Positions 53,597 through 62,097 of a stretch of 64,000 bases of DNA are shown piece after piece. The stretch is from Rhodospirillaceae bacterium (GTDB lineage: Bacteria; Pseudomonadota; Alphaproteobacteria; Rhodospirillales; Rhodospirillaceae), in NCBI GenBank assembly GCA_947476695.1, contig CANJRD010000002.1, positions 266,896 through 330,895 on the forward strand, given 5' to 3'. A model generated the notes under the pieces. It was not told the DNA's origin. It saw only the letters and a list, made by a program, of their open reading frames with translations, and searched no databases. Both the position numbers and the translations under genes were made by a program. Each line of letters begins with the position of its first letter. Position 1 is the first letter of the stretch.

Positions 53597-54598
53597 TTAT
53601 GCGGCAAGGGGTTCGACAAGAATTACGCGTTCCGCGGTTTCGCGCAGATGGCTCAGCGGCAGGTCGGACTGCATGGCTTTGCTCACGGCCTGCCGCCACT
53701 GGCGTGCGCCGGCGCAGTTCTTGAAGAGGCCGGTGAGGTGGCGCAGCACCTGGGTTCTGCGGGCGCCGCGCGCGAATTCGTCCGCGGCGTAGGCGAGATA
53801 GGCATCGATGATGTCGCGACGCGAAGGTGCGGGCTCTGTGTCGCCGTAGATGGCGCGATCGACCGCAGCCAGAAGATAGGGGTCGTCACAGACCGCGCGT
53901 CCGAGCATGACCCCATCGAGCGCGGGGCCGCCTCGTGGCGCAATCGCGGCCACAGCTTCGGCGACGGTTTTCAGTCCGCCGTTGAGCACAACGTTGAGGT
54001 GGGGGTGCGCACGCTTAAGTGCATGGACGCGATCGTAGTCGAGCGGCGGGATCTCACGGTTTTCCTTGGGGCTTAAGCCCTTCAACCAAGCCTTTCGGGC
54101 ATGCACGACAAAGGTCTCGCAACCGGCGCCGGCGACCGTCGTGACAAAATGGTCGAGGTCTTTCTGGCTATCCTGATCGTCAATGCCGATCCGGCACTTC
54201 ACCGTGACCGGCAGGCCTGTTGCCTTTGCCATCGCTTCGACGCAGGTCGCGACCAGGTCGGGTTCCGCCATGAGGCAGGCGCCGAAGCGCCCGACGGTCA
54301 CGCGGTCGCTCGGGCAGCCGACGTTGAGATTGAGATCCGTATAGCCCCTGTCCTTGGCCTGGCGAGAGGCGTCGGCCAGCTGAACGGGGTCGCTGCCGCC
54401 GAGCTGCAAGGTGAGGGGCTCTTCCGTCGGGTGGAACGCCAGGAGCCGTTCCACGTCCTTGGCGTGGGTGATGGCCGCCGCCGTCACCATCTCGGTGTAG
54501 AGCCGGGATCGGCGCGAGATGAGGCGAAGCAGCCGCCGGAAGTGCCGGTCGGTGTAGTCCATCATCGGCGCGACGCTGAAGCGGTGGGTGTCCCTCAT
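53597..54598 (-). CDS. dusA: tRNA-dihydrouridine synthase A
   Basis: A 333-residue flavin enzyme reducing U20/U20a of tRNAs. VAPMMDYTDRHFRRLLRLIS opens the FMN barrel; the catalytic Cys is in VGCPSDRVTVGRFGACLM near residue 100; FVVHARKAWLKGLSPKENREIPPLDY is diagnostic of DusA. The gene is divergent from the SOS-box/32-aa gene. Confidence 0.95.
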   Translation of the reverse strand: MRDTHRFSVAPMMDYTDRHFRRLLRLISRRSRLYTEMVTAAAITHAKDVERLLAFHPTEEPLTLQLGGSDPVQLADASRQAKDRGYTDLNLNVGCPSDRVTVGRFGACLMAEPDLVATCVEAMAKATGLPVTVKCRIGIDDQDSQKDLDHFVTTVAGAGCETFVVHARKAWLKGLSPKENREIPPLDYDRVHALKRAHPHLNVVLNGGLKTVAEAVAAIAPRGGPALDGVMLGRAVCDDPYLLAAVDRAIYGDTEPAPSRRDIIDAYLAYAADEFARGARRTQVLRHLTGLFKNCAGARQWRQAVSKAMQSDLPLSHLRETAERVILVEPLAA

Positions 54599-54628
54599 GG
54601 CAAGCTGATTAGGCTGTTCCGAGGGCGC

Positions 54629-54659
54629 TTGACAAGATGTTCTGCGTTTGTTCTATTCA
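54629..54659 (+). promoter_or_regulatory. probable promoter overlapping SOS box 1
   Basis: TTGACA at 54629-54634 is a perfect -35 hexamer. A weak -10 (TATTCA or TCTATT around 54652-54659) follows at 17-19 bp. SOS box 1 lies exactly between the two, where LexA would block RNA polymerase. Confidence 0.6.
54639..54653 (+). promoter_or_regulatory. SOS (LexA) box 1, GTTC-N7-GTTC
   Basis: GTTC TGCGTTT GTTC is a perfect match to the direct-repeat LexA box of alphaproteobacteria. It lies in the promoter spacer and 47 bp upstream of the 32-aa ORF. Confidence 0.8.
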
Positions 54660-54668
54660 CGCAGGTGA

Positions 54669-54683
54669 GAACAAGACAAGAAC
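54669..54683 (-). promoter_or_regulatory. SOS (LexA) box 2, GAAC-N7-GAAC
   Basis: GAAC AAGACAA GAAC is the same box in reverse orientation, in the leader of the 32-aa ORF, 30 bp (centre to centre) from box 1. Two perfect boxes so close are very unlikely by chance. Confidence 0.8.
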
Positions 54684-54699
54684 ATCGGGAGATGCCCAC

Positions 54700-54798
54700 A
54701 TGACCGCCACCACGTTCCTGAAAGAAGCCTCCGCTCTTATTGGCCTGTTCGCGATGCTGTACCTGTGGTCGATCGTCGCCATGGCCATGCAGGCCTAA
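54700..54798 (+). CDS. 32-residue SOS-controlled single-helix membrane protein (SidA-like in design)
   Basis: Reads MTATTFLKEASALIGLFAML... and ends AMAMQA, 32 residues, with one hydrophobic helix from about 11 to 30. GGGAG lies 8 bases before ATG 54700. Two perfect LexA boxes precede it, so it should be made after DNA damage. Caulobacter SidA (29 residues, one helix, blocks divisome proteins FtsW/FtsI) has the same size, topology and control. Sequence homology to SidA was not established here. Its stop overlaps the convergent gene by 4 bp. Confidence 0.75.
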   Translation: MTATTFLKEASALIGLFAMLYLWSIVAMAMQA

Positions 54799-55295
54799 AC
54801 GGACGTCGCTGCCGTGTGTGGAAGAAGGCCGGTCTGGGCAACCTTGCTGCCCAACCGCCGGCGGATCTCACCGGCGTCGAACCTGGCCGATGCCGTGAGC
54901 GGCTCCTCTGCCGCGGCGCGGACAAGGTCGGGATCGACCCTCACGCCGTCCTCGGAACCGATACTGAACAAGGGCCGTAGCCAGTTGGCGCGGGCCATGA
55001 GGTCGATCAGGGCGAGGAGACGGAACAGGATCGCGATCCCGCGCGGGTTCTCAAGCCCGTAGCGACGGTCCAAGGCCGCTGCCCAGCAGGACGCGTCCAA
55101 GTCGGCAAACATGAAACGGCTTTCGCCGCCGTCCCATCGGAACTCCACGCCTTCGATATCCCCGTGCTGAAGCACCATGCCGACCTCGGCGCCCAGGGTG
55201 GCGACCTTCCACGCCTCCATGAGGTCTGAAGGGGCGATCGTCGGCAGTTCTTCCGGGGCGAAGGCGAGGCGTTGGATAAGGGGCGTGTCGGGCAT
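54795..55295 (-). CDS. protein of unknown function
   Basis: A 166-residue cytoplasmic protein with no family that I recognise. It has an amphipathic middle (YGLENPRGIAILFRLLALIDLMARANWLRPLF), a GxxSRFMFADLDASCW segment near residue 60, and an acidic N-terminus. The codon use is like its neighbours. It ends 4 bp inside the SOS-controlled small gene on the other strand. Confidence 0.65.
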   Translation of the reverse strand: MPDTPLIQRLAFAPEELPTIAPSDLMEAWKVATLGAEVGMVLQHGDIEGVEFRWDGGESRFMFADLDASCWAAALDRRYGLENPRGIAILFRLLALIDLMARANWLRPLFSIGSEDGVRVDPDLVRAAAEEPLTASARFDAGEIRRRLGSKVAQTGLLPHTAATSV

Positions 55296-55485
55296 CCGGC
55301 AAAGCTAGGGATCCCTTCGCAACAGCGCCAGGGGCGGCACCGTTAACCTTCGAGTCCGGTGTCTGGAAGCCTCAATAACTCGTTAATATCGATTAACATT
55401 CTTTTCGGGCACCAGTTTGACTTGGCTTCGCCTGGGGCCTAGTTTCATTCGGTGGCGGAGTGTGTCCGCTGCGCATTGGGTAAAC

Positions 55486-55905
55486 ATGACGGCAACGGTC
55501 GCAAATACGGCCCTGGTCGGCGAGGCAGCGCGATTAGCGCGGGCCTATGGAGCAAGTACGCGTGCGCCAATCGACGGGGCTCACGGCACGAACGCTGCAC
55601 CGGGGCGCGAATGGTCGCCGCGGTTCGACGGCGGTGACGACCGGTCGGATCCCGGCACACGTCGACGCCGTGCCGAATTCCAAGATCAGGTCATCAGTTT
55701 CGGCGGCGTGCTGGTCTCGCTTGAGGTCGGCGCCGCGATTGTCGGTGAACAGGCGACGAACGGCCTGCGTCCGACACCGGCGGCGGACGCCGAACGGCAG
55801 GTCGCGAACTACGAACGCGCGCAGGCGATCGTCGGTCCGGCTGAGCCCATGATGGTGATGCCGCCCCTGCAGAGCATGGCGGTCGAGCAGCACGCTATTC
55901 AGTGA
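55486..55905 (+). CDS. protein of unknown function, low confidence
   Basis: A 139-residue reading from ATG 55486 with no ribosome site. The N-terminal half is Arg-, Asp- and Gly-rich, the C-terminal half (ISFGGVLVSLEVGAAIVGEQ ... MMVMPPLQSMAVEQHAIQ) is more regular and protein-like. It overlaps the convergent cydB end by 7 bp. Upstream is GTTAAT-ATCG-ATTAAC (55382-55397), a 6-bp dyad close to a CtrA box but with six rather than seven bases between the TTAA units. Confidence 0.45.
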   Translation: MTATVANTALVGEAARLARAYGASTRAPIDGAHGTNAAPGREWSPRFDGGDDRSDPGTRRRRAEFQDQVISFGGVLVSLEVGAAIVGEQATNGLRPTPAADAERQVANYERAQAIVGPAEPMMVMPPLQSMAVEQHAIQ

Positions 55906-56906
55906 TGGCCGAAGTCTCCGCGAACTTTTCCGCGGAAGACCCAATACGACCACCCCGTATAGACGAGGATGATTGGGATCAGCACGAGAGTGCCGATTAA
56001 TAGGAAAGCTTGCGTGCTTTCCGATGAGGCTGCGGCCCCTAGCGAATAGACCGGCGGTACGATCATCGGCCAGAGACTGATGGCGATGCCCGCGTAGGAC
56101 ATCAGGAACAACCCGAGCGCGCCGAAAAACGGCGCGGGGTCGCCGTAGCGTCCGCCGAGCGCCAGCCAGGTGAACGCTCCGAGCATCGCGGTGACGAGCG
56201 GTACCGGCGCGAGGAACGCGATGTTCGGCCAGGAGAACCAGCGTTCGGCAATGGCGGCATTCATAAGGGGCGTCCAGAGACTGACGATGCCGACGGCGAT
56301 CAGCACGCCGATGAAGGCAATCCGTCCCCAGCGGCGCGCGTGCGTTTGCAATTCGCCGTCGGTCTTGATGATCAGCCAGCCGGCGCCAAGCAGTGTGTAG
56401 CCGAAGATGAGCGCAATGCCGGTCAGCAGCGAAAATGGCGTGAAGCAATCGAAGCTCGATCCAACGAAGTGCCGTCCGTCGACCTTGAAGCCTTGGATGA
56501 ACGCGCCGAGAACGATGCCTTGCGCGAAGGTGGCGACGAGCGAGCCATAGGTGAAGCCGTAGTCCCAGAATGTTTTGTGTTTGGAATCGCGAAAACGGAA
56601 CTCGAAGGCGATGCCGCGGAAGATCAGCGCCAACAGCATCAGCGCGATCGGGAAATACACCGCCGGGATGATGATCGCGAAGGCAAGTGGGAAGGCCGCC
56701 ATGAGCGCAAGGCCGCCCAACACCAGCCACGTCTCGTTGCCGTCCCAGATCGGGACGATGGAACCGATGATGCGGTTGCGCTCCTCGGTGGTCTTGGCGA
56801 AGTGGAACAACATGCCGACACCAAGATCGAAGCCGTCGAGCAGGACGTAGAGAAACACGCCGAAGCCGAGAATGAAGGTCCAGATCGGGACAAGGTCGAG
56901 CGTCAT
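55899..56906 (-). CDS. cydB: cytochrome bd-type quinol oxidase subunit II
   Basis: A 335-residue membrane protein with eight to nine helices: FGVFLYVLLDGFDLGVGMLFHF, IWDGNETWLVLGGLALMAAFPLAFA, and a WSYWVFRGKV end. It pairs with CydA in the inner membrane to oxidise quinol and reduce oxygen. The upstream gene overlaps it by 4 bp. No CydX small subunit or CydDC follows. Confidence 0.95.
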   Translation of the reverse strand: MTLDLVPIWTFILGFGVFLYVLLDGFDLGVGMLFHFAKTTEERNRIIGSIVPIWDGNETWLVLGGLALMAAFPLAFAIIIPAVYFPIALMLLALIFRGIAFEFRFRDSKHKTFWDYGFTYGSLVATFAQGIVLGAFIQGFKVDGRHFVGSSFDCFTPFSLLTGIALIFGYTLLGAGWLIIKTDGELQTHARRWGRIAFIGVLIAVGIVSLWTPLMNAAIAERWFSWPNIAFLAPVPLVTAMLGAFTWLALGGRYGDPAPFFGALGLFLMSYAGIAISLWPMIVPPVYSLGAAASSESTQAFLLIGTLVLIPIILVYTGWSYWVFRGKVRGDFGHH

Positions 56907-58276
56907 GACGCGCCCTTTATCGGCCCGGGCGGCCGTCCACCGGCGATGGGCGGCTCATCGGCGTTGTCGGTGAATCCTTCGCGCACCATGCGTCGCATCA
57001 GAATTAAGCCGGCCGGGAAGATGATCGCGTATGTCACCATGTAGCCGATCAGGCTCGTCAGCACCTGGCCGCCTGTCAGCGATGGCGAAACCGAATCCGC
57101 CTTGCGCATGAGGCCATAAACGGTCCACGGCTGGCGGCCGACTTCAGTGGTTGTCCAACCCGCCAACACCGCGATGAAGCCAAGCGGCGAGGCCCATTGG
57201 CAGGCGAGCAGGAACACACGGTTTGAGTAAACACGCTCGCCGGTGCGTAGCACGTTGCCGGCGATCACAAGGATCAGCATGACAATCCCGCAGCCGACCA
57301 TGATGCGAAACGCGAAAAATACCGGCAGCACCGGCGGGCGTTCGTCGCGAGGAAAATCCTTCAAGCCCCGCACCACGCCGTCTAGATCGTGGGCGAGGAT
57401 CAAGCTGCCGAGCAGCGGCACATCGATCGACCAGCGATTGGTTTCGGCTTCCTGGTCGGGGATCGCGAACAGCGTCAGCGGGACGCGGGCCTCGGTTTCC
57501 CATCGTGCTTCGATGGCGGCGAGTTTTGCCGGCTGATACTCGCGCGTGTTCAATCCGTGGAAATCGCCGATCACCACTTGAGCGGGCACCGCGACCAGCA
57601 GGAACCACAGGGTCGCCGACATCATAAAACGCGCTTCGGTCACGGCGCGACCTTTGCGCAGCAGCCACGCCGCCACCCCCAGCACAACGAAGCCAGTGGT
57701 GACATAAAAGCCATCAACGGTGTGCAACAGTCGGTAGGGGAACGACGGATTGAAGATGATCGCCATCCAGTCCGTCGGGAAGAAGCGCCCGTCGGTCAGT
57801 TCGAACCCCGCCGGCGTTTGCATCCAGCTGTTCGTCGCCAGAATCCAGAACGAGGAGAAGAGCGTGCCGCCGGCCACCATGATGGCGGCGAAAAAATGTA
57901 CCCAGCGCGGCACGAGCTTTCGGCCGAACAGCAGAACGCCCAGAAACGCGGCCTCAAGGAAAAAGGCCATCAAGCCCTCGTAGGCCAGCATGGGCGATAT
58001 GACATTGGCGGTGGCGTCCGAGAAGCGGCTCCAGTTGGTTCCAAACTGAAACGGCATGACGATGCCCGAGACGACGCCCATGCCGAAGGAGACGGAGAAT
58101 ATCTTCGTCCAGAACCGCGATGTGGCGAGGTAGGTCTCGCCCCGGGTGAAGAAGTACAGGCCTTCGAGGAACGCGATGTAGGACGCGAGCCCGACCGTGA
58201 ACGCCGGCAGCAGAATGTGCCAGGCCACAACCCAGACGAACTGGAGGCGGGAAAGCCACAGCGGATCTAACGACAT
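56903..58276 (-). CDS. cydA: cytochrome bd-type quinol oxidase subunit I (short, CIO-like)
   Basis: A 457-residue heme protein. The heme ligand regions VVAWHILLPAFTVG and MPFQFGTNWSRF, and the GRQPW quinol-site signature (TTEVGRQPWTVYGLMR), are present. At 457 residues it is shorter than E. coli CydA and has a short Q-loop, as in cyanide-insensitive CioA enzymes. It supports respiration under low oxygen or when cytochrome c oxidases are blocked. Confidence 0.95.
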   Translation of the reverse strand: MSLDPLWLSRLQFVWVVAWHILLPAFTVGLASYIAFLEGLYFFTRGETYLATSRFWTKIFSVSFGMGVVSGIVMPFQFGTNWSRFSDATANVISPMLAYEGLMAFFLEAAFLGVLLFGRKLVPRWVHFFAAIMVAGGTLFSSFWILATNSWMQTPAGFELTDGRFFPTDWMAIIFNPSFPYRLLHTVDGFYVTTGFVVLGVAAWLLRKGRAVTEARFMMSATLWFLLVAVPAQVVIGDFHGLNTREYQPAKLAAIEARWETEARVPLTLFAIPDQEAETNRWSIDVPLLGSLILAHDLDGVVRGLKDFPRDERPPVLPVFFAFRIMVGCGIVMLILVIAGNVLRTGERVYSNRVFLLACQWASPLGFIAVLAGWTTTEVGRQPWTVYGLMRKADSVSPSLTGGQVLTSLIGYMVTYAIIFPAGLILMRRMVREGFTDNADEPPIAGGRPPGPIKGAS

Positions 58277-58362
58277 GACGCAATCTTCGCTGCAATCGTC
58301 GTTGAGTTCCAGCCGCGTTCTGCGAAACTTGGAACTATCGTATCTGATGTGCGGCTGGCCAA

Positions 58363-58920
58363 ATGCGCCCGACGGCGGTTGAGTCCTGTTTTGAGATAGC
58401 TTTCTGGTTCCTGGACCGGTCGCTGAATGACAGCGAGTACCTCCAGCCGCCGAAACTCCATCGTCTGATGTATCTCGCGCAGGCTTATTTCGGCGTCGTC
58501 CAGAACGGCGCGAAGCTGATGCCCGCGACCTTCATCGCCGCCGAAGATGGGCCGCTCGAGCCTACCGTCTATCGCGCCTTCGCCCGCGGCCGTCCGATGG
58601 TCGACGTCAAACTTGTCGACGAAGCCACCGCCCATGTGCTCGACAGCGTATGGCGGCAGTTCGGAAGTCAGTCCGTCGAGAAGCTGACTCAGATGTTGAA
58701 GCGACACCCGCCTTATGCGGATGCTTTCGCCGTGGCGCCGAATGCGGAAATACCGCTGGCGGCGATGATCGAGTTCTACGGCGAGCAGGCTGTGAAGAGT
58801 CGGAGCGCGGGAACTGAAGAAGCGCCCTCGGCGCGCAAAGTCATGCGGCCGAAAGTGATGCGGAATGCGACCGGCAAGCCTGTGAGCGTCCGAGGCTGGT
58901 CGCCAAAACGCGTGAGCTGA
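58363..58920 (+). CDS. SocA-like / DUF4065 (Panacea) domain protein
   Basis: A 185-residue protein with the Panacea signature LQPPKLHRLMYLAQAYFGVVQNGAKLMPATFIAAEDGPLEPTVYRAFARG at residues 27-75, and a variable C-terminal tail rich in Arg/Lys. SocA is a proteolytic-adaptor antitoxin in Caulobacter; other Panacea domains neutralise many toxins. No small toxin gene is adjacent. The glutaminyl cyclase gene begins 5 bp later, so they may share a transcript. Confidence 0.75.
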   Translation: MRPTAVESCFEIAFWFLDRSLNDSEYLQPPKLHRLMYLAQAYFGVVQNGAKLMPATFIAAEDGPLEPTVYRAFARGRPMVDVKLVDEATAHVLDSVWRQFGSQSVEKLTQMLKRHPPYADAFAVAPNAEIPLAAMIEFYGEQAVKSRSAGTEEAPSARKVMRPKVMRNATGKPVSVRGWSPKRVS

Positions 58921-58925
58921 GCAAA

Positions 58926-59705
58926 ATGAAATTCCCCGTGGTCAATCGACGTGACGTTCTGCGTGGCCTGGCACTTGCGCCGGTGGCGATGTCTCTTCCC
59001 GCATGCGCCGCGGACACGGTCCCGGTGCATGGCTATCGCATCGTCGCGACCTATCCGCACGATGCCGACGCCTACACGCAAGGTCTGATCTATCTCGATG
59101 GTGTTTTGTACGAGAGCACAGGTCTCAACGGGCGCTCGAGCGTGCGGAAGGTAAAACTCGAGACCGGCGAAGTGCTGCAGCGCATGGATATGTCGAGCAC
59201 GTATTTCGCGGAAGGCATGACGGAGTGGGGCGATGAACTGGTCCAACTCACCTATCTGAACAAGACCGGGTTTGTGTACGACCGTGCCACGTTCAAACAG
59301 AAGCGCAGCTTTTCGTATTCGGGCGAGGGCTGGGGACTGACTCACGATCGCGAAAAGCTGATCATGAGCGACGGTTCCGCGGAGTTGCGGTTCTGGGATC
59401 CGAAGACGTTCACGGAGATCACGCGGCTGCCGGTGCGCGACAAAGGGCGGCCGGTCTCGAATTTGAACGAGCTTGAATACGTGAAGGGCGAAATTTTCGC
59501 CAACGTCTGGCACACCGACAAAATCGCGCGGATCTCGCCCGAGACGGGCGATGTCAAAAGCTGGATCGATCTCAGCGGCCTTCGCCCGTCTGAGGCGACG
59601 AATGGCGAGGCTGTGCTGAACGGCATTGCCTACGACGCGGCGAAAAACCGTTTGTTCATCACGGGCAAGCTCTGGTCGAAGCTCTACGAGATCGAGATCG
59701 TTTAG
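58926..59705 (+). CDS. glutaminyl-peptide cyclotransferase (bacterial/plant-type propeller)
   Basis: A 259-residue five-bladed propeller with an N-terminal signal (RRDVLRGLALAPVAMSLPACA, perhaps Tat or lipoprotein). The family motifs are YPHDADAYTQGLIYLDGVLYESTGLNGRSSVRKV, FAEGMTEWGDELVQLTYLNKTGFVYD, and NLNELEYVKGEIFANVWHTDKIARI. It converts N-terminal Gln to pyroglutamate in the periplasm. Confidence 0.93.
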   Translation: MKFPVVNRRDVLRGLALAPVAMSLPACAADTVPVHGYRIVATYPHDADAYTQGLIYLDGVLYESTGLNGRSSVRKVKLETGEVLQRMDMSSTYFAEGMTEWGDELVQLTYLNKTGFVYDRATFKQKRSFSYSGEGWGLTHDREKLIMSDGSAELRFWDPKTFTEITRLPVRDKGRPVSNLNELEYVKGEIFANVWHTDKIARISPETGDVKSWIDLSGLRPSEATNGEAVLNGIAYDAAKNRLFITGKLWSKLYEIEIV

Positions 59706-60364
59706 CGCTTTAACGCTAACGTCAGGCCATCGCCGATTGGCACCAAGCTGACATCGACGCGCGGGTCCGTCGCGATCTTTTCATTCAGCGCCTTAAGGGC
59801 GGCGGTATCCGCATCGTTCTTGCTGGGGTCTGCGACGCTGCCGCTCCACAGCACGTTGTCGATGGCGATCAGACCGCCTGTGCGAACGAGCTTTAAGCAA
59901 TGTTCGTAATAGACGTCGTAGTTGCTCTTGTCGGCATCGATGAACGCGAAGTCGAAGGCGTTCGCTTCGCCCTTTGCGACCATTTCACGCAAGCTGTCGG
60001 CGGCCAGCGCGATGCGAAGATCGATCTGGTTCGCGACACCGGCCTTGGCCCAATGCCGCCGCGCGATGGCGGTGAACTCCTCGCTGACATCGAGCGCGAC
60101 GACGCGCCCAGTCGGCCCTAGCGCTTTTGCCACGGCCATCGCGCTGTAGCCGGTGAACACGCCGACCTCGAGCGTTCGCTTGGCGCCAAGCATCTTCACG
60201 AGCAGTGCCATGAACTGACCTTGCTCAGGACCGATCTGCATGTTGGCGGCACGGTGGCTGGCCGTTTCCGCCCGAAGCCCCGCCAGATCGGCATCCTCAC
60301 GCATGCCAACGCGGCGGATGTACTCCAGAAGCGGGCCGGAAACGCCGATGCTGTCGCGGGACAT
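59702..60364 (-). CDS. class I O-methyltransferase (caffeoyl-CoA type)
   Basis: A 220-residue SAM-dependent O-methyltransferase: GQFMALLVKMLGAKRTLEVGVFTGYSAMAVAKAL near residue 50, VVALDVSEEFTAIARRHW, FDFAFIDADKSNYDVYYEHCLKLVRTGGLIAIDNVLWSG with the metal-binding Asp residues. The substrate is unknown. ATG 60364 was chosen over an earlier in-frame start. It overlaps the convergent cyclotransferase end by 4 bp. Confidence 0.93.
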   Translation of the reverse strand: MSRDSIGVSGPLLEYIRRVGMREDADLAGLRAETASHRAANMQIGPEQGQFMALLVKMLGAKRTLEVGVFTGYSAMAVAKALGPTGRVVALDVSEEFTAIARRHWAKAGVANQIDLRIALAADSLREMVAKGEANAFDFAFIDADKSNYDVYYEHCLKLVRTGGLIAIDNVLWSGSVADPSKNDADTAALKALNEKIATDPRVDVSLVPIGDGLTLALKR

Positions 60365-60503
60365 ATGCTCAACTTTCCATCTTTGGTGAAAAAAGGCGAA
60401 GGGGAGGGTGAAAACTTGCGTCTGAGATATCAAACGTTCAAGACCGTCGGCGGGATTGCGTCGGTGCGACCAAGATCTTAGAAACGCACGTCGCGATGGA
60501 GCC

Positions 60504-60542
60504 CGGGGTGTAGCTCAGCCTGGTAGAGCGCCAGCTTTGGGA
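60504..60542 (+). repeat. 5' fragment of tRNA-Pro (left attachment site)
   Basis: CGGGGTGTAGCTCAGCCTGG... through the anticodon stem-loop GCCAGCTTTGGGA is the first 39 bases of tRNA-Pro. It matches the intact gene at 63067-63105 in 38 of 39 bases, then diverges. It marks the left edge of an integrated element. Confidence 0.85.
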
Positions 60543-61238
60543 CTATGCGACCGGTTTTCATAAAACCTTGCCAATAGCGGATTTATGGGGCGGTTCGCCA
60601 TCGACTGTGGCGTTGGTGTACGTTCCGCCTCGTTCATTGCTCTGGCCACGTCCTCCATCAGGACATGGCTGTACCGGTCGGTGGTCTTAATGTCCGAATG
60701 GCCCAGGAGATCCCTCGCCACGGCTATTCCGGCCGCCCTGGTGATGCGGGAGCCAGCCGTGTGCCTTTATAGTCATGGAACCGGAAACCGTGAATGCCAG
60801 CGGCCTCCAGGGCGTTCGCCCAGGGGCGGCGCCAGCCATCACGGGAGTAGGAGTAACGCTCTCCCTACTTTCGGGGAACGCCTTTGGTACCGGAGGGCCG
60901 ATCTTCCCGGCATTCGTAGCTGAATACGAATATGGGGCGCTTTCCGCGTTCGCTCGCCAGCAGTGCCAGCAAGCTGTCGGTGATAGGGATAGTGTGTTCA
61001 CCCCCGCCTTTCATGCGTCGGAAAGTAATCGCCCTCGCTAAATAGTCCACGGCGTCCCACGTGAGCGAAACCGCACGCCGGTCTGCAAGCAGGACCGCAC
61101 CAACGGAAGGAAGTCGGGCCGGAGGTTCTCGAATAGACGGCCTTGCTCTGCTGCACTCAAGTAGCGAGGGCGGGGCGGCGCTTCCTGAAGGCGATGCCGC
61201 TTCCAAGTTATCTTGGGGAGCGTTATCGCACCTTCCAC
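60515..61238 (-). pseudogene. tyrosine recombinase (integrase) fragment, frameshifted
   Basis: The catalytic domain can be read across three frames: RYLSAAEQGRLFENL and LQTGVR (61238-61050), then SLTWDAVDYLARAITFRRMKGGGEHTIPI (about 61060-60960), then HTAGSRITRAAG and LLGHSDIKTTDRYSHV (60780-60640), which includes the catalytic Tyr. At least two frameshifts interrupt it and the N-terminal arm-binding part is missing. It lies directly at the left attachment fragment, as expected for the element's integrase. Confidence 0.82.
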
Positions 61239-61891
61239 GCCTTGACCTGCCAGTTCTTATGCCAGCCGGTCATGCTGAATACTTCCTGGTAGCATGCGAA
61301 CAGGTCGCCGTAGACCGGGTTGGAGTAAATGTAGAACACGGCCGGCGCGCAGGCTTTGATGCGGGCGAGGGTGGTTTCCACAGTTGCCCGATCGAACGAG
61401 TTCTTATTGAAAACTACGATCACGTCCTGCGGGCCGAGCAGGCTGGCGTAGTCAACATCCAGCACATTGGCATTTACGAGGGTTGCGGCCTCTCCCAAGT
61501 TCTTCCGGGTCGTTTCCAAAATGCCCGGGTGGAGATCCACCCCGAACAGCTTCGCCCTGGGCAAAACCCGCTTTGCCACGTGCAGCACTTTGCCTTTGCC
61601 ACAACCCAGATCAATGAAGGCCAAACGCGTACTGCCCATCTCCGGACAGGTCGAAATCAATCGCCGCAGCGGTCTTTCTGACGAGGCGGTGTAATTGGGC
61701 CCGTAGTTGCTCACGCCCCCAGGGTCACGAGCCTCTACGGTGACCAACAGGCGCGTTTCTATCCCATGCAGGTAGTCGTAGAGGTCAACCTGAGAGAACT
61801 GCTCCCAGGCCCTCCTAGGACCGTTACTGAGGCCGTGAAAACGAAGGATGGAAAGGTAACGCTGAAAGGCTGTTTGCTTTACGAGGGTCAT
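61223..61891 (-). CDS. SAM-dependent methyltransferase, element cargo
   Basis: A 222-residue class I methyltransferase: LAFIDLGCGKGKVLHVAKRVLPRAKLFGVDL near residues 92-122, then VNANVLDVDYASL and a late WHKNWQVKAWKVR. The GTG-free ATG start at 61891 and intact frame suggest a working gene inside an otherwise decayed element. Base composition is less GC-rich than the host genes around it. Its end overlaps the first readable part of the integrase remnant. Confidence 0.8.
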   Translation of the reverse strand: MTLVKQTAFQRYLSILRFHGLSNGPRRAWEQFSQVDLYDYLHGIETRLLVTVEARDPGGVSNYGPNYTASSERPLRRLISTCPEMGSTRLAFIDLGCGKGKVLHVAKRVLPRAKLFGVDLHPGILETTRKNLGEAATLVNANVLDVDYASLLGPQDVIVVFNKNSFDRATVETTLARIKACAPAVFYIYSNPVYGDLFACYQEVFSMTGWHKNWQVKAWKVR

Positions 61892-61953
61892 GCCGAGTTC
61901 ATAACCGTTTCAAATTCCGCCTTCAAGTTCTCAAATGTGGAATCCACCCACGC

Positions 61954-62097
61954 TGACCTGCCCCCGATTTTTCGGCCCAAGGATTATGTGAGAGATTGGC
62001 TCCCTGACAGGAGGGGAGCATGCGTCAGTCACGGTTTACGGAAGAGCAGATGGTGTCGATCATCCGGGAGGCGGATCGGGACCCGGTTGCGGCGGTG
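61954..62097 (+). mobile_element. left end of an IS3-family element with truncated orfA
   Basis: TGACCTGCCCCCGATTTTTC at 61954 resembles the terminal repeat of IS3-family (IS407/IS511-like) elements. ATG 62020 begins MRQSRFTEEQMVSIIREAD, the usual OrfA start, with GAGGGGAG upstream. The match stops after about 26 codons, so only the left tip of the IS remains, fused to a truncated element gene. Confidence 0.75.

Noticed and set aside
55747..55761. Third GAAC-N7-GAAC SOS box
   Set aside because: It lies well inside a reading frame (55486-55905) with no promoter or gene start nearby; probably a chance match.
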